Assembly (NCBI RefSeq): GCF_002116905.1
Contig: NZ_CP015118.1
Span: 496,001-560,000, forward strand
DNA from: Piscinibacter gummiphilus
GTDB taxonomy: Bacteria > Pseudomonadota > Gammaproteobacteria > Burkholderiales > Burkholderiaceae_C
Length of the DNA stretch: 64,000 nucleotides
Direction: 5' to 3'
Within the stretch, counting starts at the first letter, position 1; every line of letters begins with the position of its first letter. The notes under the pieces are model-generated. The model did no database searches, was not told where the DNA came from, and saw only the letters and a program-made list of their open reading frames with translations. Shown here in pieces: positions 56,044-62,839 of this stretch. A program made the translations under genes and the position numbers.

Positions 56044-58641
56044 TCAACCGGGTTGGCCCGCCAGCCGCCGCCCTTCCCGCAGCGCCCGCGTGCAGTCCGC
56101 CACCGGCAGCGGTCGCGAGAAGAAGAAGCCCTGCATCTGGTCGCAATCGTGCGAGCGCAGGAACTGCAGCTGGTCGGCCGTCTCGACGCCTTCGGCCACC
56201 ACGTCGAGGCGCAGGCTGTGGGCGAGGCGGATGATCGCGAGCGCGATGGACGCGTCGTTCGAGTCGGTGGTGACGTCGCGCATGAAGCTGCGGTCGATCT
56301 TCAGCGCGTCGAGGGGGAAGCGCTTCAGGTACGACAGGCTCGAGTACCCGGTGCCGAAGTCGTCCACCGAGAGGCGCACGCCGTAGGCCTTCAGCGCTGC
56401 GAGGGTGCGCGTGGCCGCGTCGGCGTCGGCCATCAGCATCGACTCGGTCAGCTCGAACTCGAGCAGCGCCGGGTCGCCGCCTTCCTCGGCGACGATGGCG
56501 CGCACCACCTCGTCGAGCCCGCGTTCCTGGAACTGGCGGGCCGACAGGTTGATGGCCACCGGCCGCGGCACGAGGCCCTGCGCCTTCCAGGCGGCGAGCT
56601 GGCGGCACACGGTGCGCAGCACCCATTCGCCCACCGGCACGATCAGGCCCGTGTCCTCGAGGATGGAGATGAACTCGAGCGGCGGCACCATGCCGCGCTC
56701 GGGGTGCAGCCAGCGCAGCAGCGCCTCGAAGCCGCTGATCTCGCCGGTCGCGACGTTGACCTTGGGCTGGTAGTGCAGCAGGAACTCGCCGCGTTCCAGC
56801 GCATTGCGCAGCTGGGCCTCGAGCCGCAGCCGCTGCACCGCCTGGTCGTTCATCTGCGGCAGGTAGAACAGGAAGGTGTTGCGGCCGCGCTGCTTGGCCT
56901 GGTTCATCGCCGTGTCCGCGTTCTTCAGCAGCGTGTGGGCGTCGGGGCCGTCCTCCGGGTACACGCCGATGCCGATGCTCGCCGACACGTAGACGTCCTG
57001 GCCGCCGAGGTGGAACGGTTGGGCCATCGCGGCCATGACCCGCTTGGCCACCGTGGCGGCGTCGTCGGGCTTGGGCAGCACGATGGCGAACTCGTCGCCG
57101 CCCAGGCGCCCCACCGTGTCGCTCGCCCGCACGCACCCCTTCAGGCGCTGGGCGGCCTGTGCGAGCAGGTCGTCGCCCATCGCGTGGCCCAGGGTGTCGT
57201 TGACGATCTTGAAGCGGTCGAGGTTCAGGATCATCACGTCGACGCGCCAGTCGTGCCGCAGCGCATGGGCCAGCGCCTGCGACAGCCGGTCGAGCACCAG
57301 CGTGCGGTTGGGCAGGCCGGTGAGGGTGTCGAACTGGGAGAGCTGCTGGAGCCGGCCCTCGGCCTCGACGCGGTCGATGGCCGTGGCGAGCGTGTTGGCC
57401 ACGCTCTGCAGGAAGTTGACCTGTTCGTCGTTGAACCGCCACTCGCGCGGCGAGTAGACGCCCAGCACGCCGCGCGGCCCCTTGGGCCCGGGAATGGGCA
57501 CGCCGAGGCCGGACTGCACACCGTGACGGTCGAGCAGCGCGCATGCGCCGGGCAGTTCCTCGGCGTGGCGCCGCACGGTGACCGCGGCGTTCGTGCGCAG
57601 CACGCGGGCGCTCTGGGTGTCGCGGCCGTCGCCGGCCATGGGGTGGCCGATGTGGGCCTCGTCGAAACCGGCGCAGGCCACGAGCAGCAGGCCGTCGCCC
57701 GTGGGCGCGCGCTGGCTCACTTCCGCGTATTCGATGTTCAGGCCTTCGGCGGCGACGGTCGCCGCGCGTTCGAGCAGCGTCTCGAGGTCCGTCTGGCTCA
57801 GGGCCAGGTGGCCGAAGCCGGCGATCAGGCCCTGCTGGCGCGCGGCGCGGCGCACGCCTTTCTCGGCGCGCTTGCGGGCGCTGACGTCGCGCGAGATCGT
57901 CACGATCACCCAGCCGTCGGCCGTGTGCAGCGCGCGGCGGCGGATCTCGACGTACACGCGGCGGCCGTTCACCGTGCCGGCCCATTCGACGGGCGCGACC
58001 GCGTCGCCTTCGGCGATCACGCCGTCGTACACGGCCTCGAGCGCGGGGCGGGAGATCTCGAGCGCGCCCATCGGTCCCATCGCCATCAGTTCGGCGCGGG
58101 TGCAGCGCCGCATGCGGCAGGCGGCCTCGTTGAAGTCGATGAAGGACAGCGTGGCGCGGTCGACGAGGTAGATCGCGTCCGACGTGGTTTCCATCGCGTG
58201 GCGGAAGCGTGCGAGGGCCTCGTCGCCGCGTTCCGCGGCGGACACGTCGTCGAGCGTGAGCAGCGTGCCGTCGAGCGTGCCGTGCCGGAAGCGCGTGGCG
58301 CGCACCAGCAACTGGCCGGGCATCGCATGGAGGTTCGCCGACGCGGCGGGCTGTCGGCCCTCGATCACGGCCCGCACCGCCGGCGGGAGGCCGTGGACGG
58401 ACGAGCTCGCGAACACGTGGTCGCCGTCGACACCCCAGCCGGCCGCCGCGTGGTCCCGCCACGGGCGGTTCGTCTGGCGGATCACGCCCTGGGCATCGAC
58501 CAGGCACACGCGACCCGGCAGGGCGTCCAGCATGGCCTGGGCCAGGGTCACGTCCTGCGCGGCGGGGAGGGGTACGGCGGTTCGGGTCACCGCAGGATTC
58601 TCCCGGCTCGGGCCGGCCTTGGCGGCCACGGCATTGCCCAC
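56044..58641 (-). CDS. PAS/GAF/GGDEF/EAL cyclic-di-GMP protein
   Basis: The 865-residue protein has no clear membrane segments. A PAS-like region covers about residues 25-130, a second PAS 140-260, a GAF domain about 275-415, a GGDEF domain about 430-590 and an EAL domain about 605-855. The cyclase motif RLGGDEFAIVLP is intact near 513. The phosphodiesterase motif is EAL in GFEALLRWLHPERG near 637, with downstream DDFGTGYSSLSYLKRFPLD, KIDRSFM and VAEGVETADQL, so both activities are possible. ATG 58641 is the first start; other starts cannot be excluded. It is expected to adjust c-di-GMP in response to cytoplasmic signals. Confidence 0.9.
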   Translation of the reverse strand: MGNAVAAKAGPSRENPAVTRTAVPLPAAQDVTLAQAMLDALPGRVCLVDAQGVIRQTNRPWRDHAAAGWGVDGDHVFASSSVHGLPPAVRAVIEGRQPAASANLHAMPGQLLVRATRFRHGTLDGTLLTLDDVSAAERGDEALARFRHAMETTSDAIYLVDRATLSFIDFNEAACRMRRCTRAELMAMGPMGALEISRPALEAVYDGVIAEGDAVAPVEWAGTVNGRRVYVEIRRRALHTADGWVIVTISRDVSARKRAEKGVRRAARQQGLIAGFGHLALSQTDLETLLERAATVAAEGLNIEYAEVSQRAPTGDGLLLVACAGFDEAHIGHPMAGDGRDTQSARVLRTNAAVTVRRHAEELPGACALLDRHGVQSGLGVPIPGPKGPRGVLGVYSPREWRFNDEQVNFLQSVANTLATAIDRVEAEGRLQQLSQFDTLTGLPNRTLVLDRLSQALAHALRHDWRVDVMILNLDRFKIVNDTLGHAMGDDLLAQAAQRLKGCVRASDTVGRLGGDEFAIVLPKPDDAATVAKRVMAAMAQPFHLGGQDVYVSASIGIGVYPEDGPDAHTLLKNADTAMNQAKQRGRNTFLFYLPQMNDQAVQRLRLEAQLRNALERGEFLLHYQPKVNVATGEISGFEALLRWLHPERGMVPPLEFISILEDTGLIVPVGEWVLRTVCRQLAAWKAQGLVPRPVAINLSARQFQERGLDEVVRAIVAEEGGDPALLEFELTESMLMADADAATRTLAALKAYGVRLSVDDFGTGYSSLSYLKRFPLDALKIDRSFMRDVTTDSNDASIALAIIRLAHSLRLDVVAEGVETADQLQFLRSHDCDQMQGFFFSRPLPVADCTRALREGRRLAGQPG

Positions 58642-58723
58642 AACGTCACGTTTGTTGCACGGACGTTCACCGAGCCCCCCGCCTTGTCACCTTCGTGTCA
58701 GGGTGGACACGGAGATCGCGCGC

Positions 58724-59059
58724 TCACTCCTCGTCGGCGACCACCCGCAACCGGAGGCGGCGGACCCGGTGGACCTCGGTGACGGCGTTGATGCGCAACG
58801 GTTCGCCCAACGGAACGGTGCGGCGCATGCGGTAGTCGAGCGAGTCGCCGCCGTCCGGGTGCGTGGGCACGCGGCGCGCCCACTGCTGGGCGCCGTTCAC
58901 GAGCACGCGCAGCTCGTGCCAGGGGCCGTCGGCGTCGGGCACGGCCTTCACCGCGAAGTCGATGGCGACCTCGAAGGTGCGGTCGCGGAAGGCATCGGCA
59001 GGAATGTCGAGGAGGGCGACGCCGTGGTCGCCGGCATCGGTTTCCCAGTGTTCGGGCAT
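58724..59059 (-). CDS. Hypothetical protein, 111 residues
   Basis: I recognise no family. The product is 111 residues with no signal or membrane segment and looks like a small all-beta protein (alternating strands VALLDIPADAFRDRTFEVAIDFAVKAV, ELRVLVNGAQQWARRV, RLRLRVVADEE). ATG 59059 (MPEHWETDAGDHG) is chosen; a longer frame to 59173 would add an Arg-rich stretch of poor coding character and run into the divergent gene. It is divergent from the HipA-like gene with 82 bases between. Confidence 0.6.
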   Translation of the reverse strand: MPEHWETDAGDHGVALLDIPADAFRDRTFEVAIDFAVKAVPDADGPWHELRVLVNGAQQWARRVPTHPDGGDSLDYRMRRTVPLGEPLRINAVTEVHRVRRLRLRVVADEE

Positions 59060-59141
59060 GGGGAGCGGGGAAAAGCGTCGAGGGGCCGGATGATAGGCAA
59101 CGCGACGCGCGGGCGCGCCCATGCGGCAGAATGCCCGTTCG

Positions 59142-59933
59142 ATGAGCCTGCCGATCCGCACCGTCTGCGCCACCCGTTATGTCACGCCCCTGCGCGAGGG
59201 CGGCTCGCTGCCGGCCATCGTCGAGGCCGACGACGACGGGCTCTACGTGCTGAAGTTCCGCGGCGCGGGGCAGGGCCCCAAGGCCCTCATCGCCGAACTG
59301 GTGGCCGGCGAGATCGGCCGCGCGCTCGGCCTGCCGGTGCCCGAGATCGTGTTCATCGACCTCGACCCCGAACTCGCGCGCACGGAGCCCGACCCCGAGA
59401 TCCAGGAGCTGATCCGCGCGAGCGGCGGCCTGAACCTCGCGCTCGACTACCTGCCCGGCTCGGTCACGTTCGACCCGCTGTCGGACCGGCCCGACCCCGG
59501 CCTCGCGTCGCGCATCGTGTGGTTCGACGGCTTCGTCACCAACCTCGACCGCACCCCGCGCAACGCCAACCTGCTGATGTGGCACCGGTCGCTGCGGCTC
59601 ATCGACCATGGCGCGTCGCTGTACTTCCAGCACCAGTGGGGCGACCCCGCGGAGATGGCGGTCAAGCCGTTCGCGCTGATCAAGGACCACGTGCTGCTGC
59701 CGTTCGCGTCGGCGCTCGACGAGGCCGACGCCACGCTGCCCGCGCTGCTGCCCCCCGAGCGCCTCCGGACCATCGTCGACACCATCCCCGAGGCCTGGCT
59801 GCGCCACGACTCGCCGTTCCCCGATGCCGCCGCGCACCGCGAGGCCTTCGTCCAGTATTTCCAGCGCCGGCTCGCCGCGCCGCGCGCCTTCGCCGAGGAG
59901 GCACGCCGTGCCCACGCCCTTGCACACGTATGA
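59142..59933 (+). CDS. HipA-like kinase
   Basis: The 263-residue protein belongs to a short HipA-type kinase family. Visible elements are the ATP-lysine strand GLYVLKFRGAGQG, the catalytic loop FVTNLDRTPRNANLLM (Asp and Asn in kinase order) and the metal-binding Asp in LRLIDHGASL, so the active site is complete. It is much shorter than E. coli HipA (about 440 residues) and has no HipB-like antitoxin next to it. Its last 26 bases overlap the DUF3037 gene. ATG 59142 fits the domain start; one seven codons earlier is possible. Targets and toxicity are unknown. Confidence 0.82.
   Translation: MSLPIRTVCATRYVTPLREGGSLPAIVEADDDGLYVLKFRGAGQGPKALIAELVAGEIGRALGLPVPEIVFIDLDPELARTEPDPEIQELIRASGGLNLALDYLPGSVTFDPLSDRPDPGLASRIVWFDGFVTNLDRTPRNANLLMWHRSLRLIDHGASLYFQHQWGDPAEMAVKPFALIKDHVLLPFASALDEADATLPALLPPERLRTIVDTIPEAWLRHDSPFPDAAAHREAFVQYFQRRLAAPRAFAEEARRAHALAHV
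59895..59900 (+). promoter_or_regulatory. Ribosome binding site inside the HipA-like gene
   Basis: GAGGAG lies seven bases before the GTG at 59908 and decides the start of the DUF3037 gene. Because it sits in the 3' coding end of the HipA-like gene, translation of the two is probably coupled. Confidence 0.65.
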
Positions 59934-60303
59934 CTACGCCATCGTGCGGCTGGTGCCGCGCGTCGAGCGGGGCGAGTTCATCAACGCGGGCGTGATCGTC
60001 TCGTGCAAGACGGCGGGCTACCTGCGCGCGAAGGTGGCGTTCGACGAGTCCCGCTTCGCCGCGCTCGCGCCGAAGGCCGATCCGCACGACCTCCGCGCGG
60101 CGCTGCTGAGCATCCCCGCCATCTGCGAGGGCGGCGAGGCCGCTGGCCCGCTGCGCCACCTGTCGAGCCGCGAGCGCTTCGACTGGCTCGTCGCGCCGCG
60201 CAGCAGCAGCCTGCAGGTGTCACCGGTGCACACCGGCCGCTGCACCGACCTCTCGCTCGCGCTCGACAAGCTGTTCGACCGGATGGTGGCGGTCTCGGCC
60301 TGA
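59908..60303 (+). CDS. DUF3037 family protein
   Basis: The 131-residue protein fits DUF3037: the start HTYDYAIVRLVPRVERGEFINAGVIV is the family signature, followed by FDESRFAALAPKADPHDLRAAL and the C-terminal SPVHTGRCTDLSLALDKLFDRMV. No catalytic motif is apparent. It uses a GTG start with a good ribosome site and overlaps the HipA-like gene by 26 bases. Similar HipA-like/DUF3037 neighbours are known from other genomes to me only as a recurring arrangement, without an assigned function. Confidence 0.82.
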   Translation: MPTPLHTYDYAIVRLVPRVERGEFINAGVIVSCKTAGYLRAKVAFDESRFAALAPKADPHDLRAALLSIPAICEGGEAAGPLRHLSSRERFDWLVAPRSSSLQVSPVHTGRCTDLSLALDKLFDRMVAVSA

Positions 60304-60312
60304 TCCGGGGTG

Positions 60313-60717
60313 TCAGCGGGTGGCGGCGGTGGCTTCCACCTCCACCAGCATGCCGTCCAGCGCGAGCCGCGGCACCGGAATCAGCGTGCACGCGGGCGCG
60401 GGCCTGCCCTCGAAACGTTCCCGCACGATGCGGCTCAGCACCTCGAGCTTCGCCATGTCGTGGGCCACGACCAGCACGGTGATCCGGACGACGTCGCGCA
60501 GCGTGGCGTTCGCCGCGGCCAGGGCGGTGGCGATGTTGTCGAACGCCTGCCGCAGCTGCACGGCGAAGTCGGGCGACAGCGCGCCGTCGGCCGACTCGCC
60601 GCCCTGGCCCGCGAGGAGGATCCAGCGGGGCGTGCCTTCGACCACCGCGACGTGGGAGTAGCCGTTGGGTTCGGGGTCGTAGAGGCCGGGCGGGTTGATG
60701 AAGGTGAGGGGAGTCAT
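60313..60717 (-). CDS. Rid (YjgF/YER057c/UK114) family protein
   Basis: The 134-residue protein has the Rid fold pattern (ILLAGQGGESADGALSPDFAVQLRQAFDNIATALAAANATLRDVVRITVLV). RidA deaminases remove reactive enamine/imine intermediates with an arginine in the ...AR(S/T)... strand. Here the segment reads PAPACTLIPVPRLALDG, with Cys-Thr where the arginine is expected, so this is likely a non-RidA member without the imine deaminase residue. It is divergent from the Bcr/CflA exporter across a MerR-type palindrome and converges on the DUF3037 gene. Confidence 0.85.
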   Translation of the reverse strand: MTPLTFINPPGLYDPEPNGYSHVAVVEGTPRWILLAGQGGESADGALSPDFAVQLRQAFDNIATALAAANATLRDVVRITVLVVAHDMAKLEVLSRIVRERFEGRPAPACTLIPVPRLALDGMLVEVEATAATR

Positions 60718-60753
60718 GCGAGGTCCTGTGGGTGAATCGGACCTTCAGCATGG

Positions 60754-60775
60754 GACCTCGACCGCGGTTGAGGTC
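60754..60775. promoter_or_regulatory. MerR-type palindrome between the Rid and exporter genes
   Basis: GACCTC (60754-60759) and GAGGTC (60770-60775) flank the perfect palindrome ACCGCGGT (60761-60768); two positions of the 22 do not match. It resembles SoxR- and CueR-like operators (ACCTC...GAGGT). It lies immediately before the exporter gene, and no MerR-family gene is adjacent. Confidence 0.5.
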
Positions 60776-60786
60776 AAGTGGCTGGC

Positions 60787-62028
60787 ATGATGGGGGTCGT
60801 TGCTTCGCTGTTCTCCCGCTTCTTCTCCATGATCTCCCCCTTCCTGCGCCTGGCCCTGGTGCTCGGCCTGCTGTCGGCCATCGGGCCGTTCGCCATCGAC
60901 ATGTACCTGCCGGCGCTGCCGGCCATCGGAAACACCCTCGTCGCCGACGTCGGCGCGGTGCAGATGAGCCTCACGGCCTTCTTCGCCGCGGTGTCGGTCA
61001 GCCAGCTCGTCTACGGTCCGGCCTCGGACCTCTTCGGCCGCAAGAAGCCGCTGTACTTCGGCATGGCGCTGTTCACGCTCGCGAGCATCGGCTGCGCGCT
61101 CGCGCCCAACATCGGCACGCTGGTGGCGTTCCGCTTCGTGCAGGGCCTGGGTGCCGGCGCGGCGATGACCGTGCCGCGCGCGGTGGTGCGCGACGTGCAC
61201 ACCGGCAACGACGCGGCGCGGCTGATGTCGCTGCTGATGCTCGTGTTCAGCGTGTCGCCCATCCTCGCGCCTCTCGTGGGCAGCTTCGTGGTCGAGGCGT
61301 TCGGCTGGCGCGGCATCTTCTGGTTCGTCACGGGCGCGGGCGTCGCCGGCCTCGCGCTGCTGGCCTTCGTGCTGCAGGAGACCCGTCCGCCCGCCGAGCG
61401 CGCGGGCAGCACGTGGCGCGGCTCGCTCTCGGCCTACGGCCAGCTGATGCGCGACCGGCACTTCCTCGGGCTCACCTTCATCGGCGCGTTCGGCCTCGCG
61501 AGTTTCTTCGTGTACCTCGCGAACTCGTCGTTCGTGATGATCAACCACTACGGGCTCTCGCCGCGCGAGTACAGCTTCGCGTTTTCGATCAACGCCGTGT
61601 CGTTCATCGGGGTGTCGCAGCTGACCGGCTGGTTCGCGAAACGCTTCGGCCTGCGGCGTACGGTGCGTGGCGCGGTGCTCGGCTTCACCGTCACGATGAC
61701 GCTGCTGCTGGTGCTGTTCACCGCCGGGGTCGACCGCTTCGACGTGCTGGCCGGCCTGCTGTTCGTCGGGTTCGGCTTCCTCGGCCTGGTGATCCCGGCC
61801 ACCTCGGTGTTGGCGCTGGAGGACCACGGCGACATCGCGGGCGTGGCGTCCGCCTTGATGGGCACGCTGCAGCTCGTGACGGGGGCCGTCGTGATGGGCT
61901 TCACCGGCCTGTTCCTCGACGGCACGGCGTTCCCGATGGTGGCGGGCATCACGCTGTGTGCGGTGATGTCGATGGCGTTCACGCAGGCGACGCTGGGGGC
62001 GCCGGGGCGCACTGCAGCGGCGTTCTGA
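60787..62028 (+). CDS. Bcr/CflA-type multidrug efflux MFS transporter
   Basis: The roughly 413-residue membrane protein has 12 hydrophobic segments and the Bcr/CflA marks: AIGPFAIDMYLPALPAI in helix 1, QLVYGPASDLFGRKKPL (motif A), RFVQGLGAGAAMTVPRAVVRD (motif B-like) and SPILAPLVGSFVVEAFGWRGIFWF (motif C). It expels drugs or metabolites by proton antiport. The start is uncertain: GTG 60778, ATG 60787 and ATG 60829 are all open, and the palindrome just upstream favours one of the later ones. Its stop abuts the convergent fliA stop without overlap. Confidence 0.88.
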   Translation: MMGVVASLFSRFFSMISPFLRLALVLGLLSAIGPFAIDMYLPALPAIGNTLVADVGAVQMSLTAFFAAVSVSQLVYGPASDLFGRKKPLYFGMALFTLASIGCALAPNIGTLVAFRFVQGLGAGAAMTVPRAVVRDVHTGNDAARLMSLLMLVFSVSPILAPLVGSFVVEAFGWRGIFWFVTGAGVAGLALLAFVLQETRPPAERAGSTWRGSLSAYGQLMRDRHFLGLTFIGAFGLASFFVYLANSSFVMINHYGLSPREYSFAFSINAVSFIGVSQLTGWFAKRFGLRRTVRGAVLGFTVTMTLLLVLFTAGVDRFDVLAGLLFVGFGFLGLVIPATSVLALEDHGDIAGVASALMGTLQLVTGAVVMGFTGLFLDGTAFPMVAGITLCAVMSMAFTQATLGAPGRTAAAF

Positions 62029-62808
62029 TCACCAGTCCCGCATCCGGATCCGCAGCTTCGCCACCGTCGCCTGGTGGATCTGCGAGATCCGCGACGGACT
62101 GAGCCCCAGCAGCGCGCCGATCTCCGCCAGGTCGAGCTCGCGCGCGTAGATCATCTGCATCACCTGGTGCTCCTGCGGCTCCAGGGCGTCGAAGGCCTTC
62201 GCGAGGGCTTCGTGGCGCTGCTGGCGCTGCAGCAGGCGCTGCGGGTCGGCGTGTTCGTCCACGGCGAGCGCGTCCGGCTCGCCGGCCACCACCGCGGGAT
62301 CGTCGGACGACGGCTCCAGCGCCTCGTCCTCCAGCCGCGTGGGCGCGGCGCCCGCGTCGAGCATCGCGCGGTAGAACACCTCGAGGGTCCAGCCCAGTTC
62401 GTTCGCGACCTCCTTCGCGCGTGGCGCGCGGCCGAGGCGGTGTTCGAGCGCCTGCACCGCGGCGCGGATCTGCCGCTGCTGGCTGCGCACGTGCCGCGAC
62501 AGTTCGTCGCCGGCGCGCAGCGAGTCGAGCATCGACCCTTCGATGCGGCGCGACGCGTAGGTGTCGAACGTGGCGCCGCGGCCCTCCTCGAAACGCGACA
62601 GCGCCTCGTTGAGGCCGATCATGCCGGCCTGGACGAGTTCGTCCATCGCGACGTTCGCCGGCATCCGCGCCAGCATGCGGCCCGCGATCCGCTGCACGAG
62701 CGGACGGTGCGCGAGCAGGCGCACGTTGCGATCGTCGGGATCGGGGGGAAGGACCTTCGGGTTCAAGCGGCAACCTCGCTGAGACGTCCACACGAGGATA
62801 TCGTTCAC
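62029..62808 (-). CDS. fliA: RNA polymerase sigma factor FliA (sigma-28)
   Basis: The 259-residue protein fits FliA: region 2 contains LVQAGMIGLNEALSRFEEGRGATFDTYASRRIEGSMLDSLRAGD, region 3 covers VRSQQRQIRAAVQALEHRLGRAP, and region 4 ends with the helix-turn-helix LDLAEIGALLGLSPSRISQIHQATVAKLR. FliA drives late flagellar and chemotaxis genes in other bacteria. No flagellar or flgM gene is in this window, and its neighbours are an exporter and a MocR regulator, so it is detached from the usual cluster. ATG 62808 precedes an N-terminus of 24 residues before the conserved start; a shorter start is possible. Confidence 0.9.
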   Translation of the reverse strand: MNDILVWTSQRGCRLNPKVLPPDPDDRNVRLLAHRPLVQRIAGRMLARMPANVAMDELVQAGMIGLNEALSRFEEGRGATFDTYASRRIEGSMLDSLRAGDELSRHVRSQQRQIRAAVQALEHRLGRAPRAKEVANELGWTLEVFYRAMLDAGAAPTRLEDEALEPSSDDPAVVAGEPDALAVDEHADPQRLLQRQQRHEALAKAFDALEPQEHQVMQMIYARELDLAEIGALLGLSPSRISQIHQATVAKLRIRMRDW

Positions 62809-62839
62809 AACCGAATCCGCCCTCCGAAGAGGGGCATGC

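Noticed and set aside
55603..58782. 1059-codon plus-strand open frame opposite the GGDEF/EAL gene
   Set aside because: It spans two gene boundaries, has no recognisable motif, and lies antisense to intact GGDEF and EAL motifs.
60754..60775. Terminator of the Rid or exporter gene
   Set aside because: It lies between divergent starts, not ends, and has no T-run on either strand.
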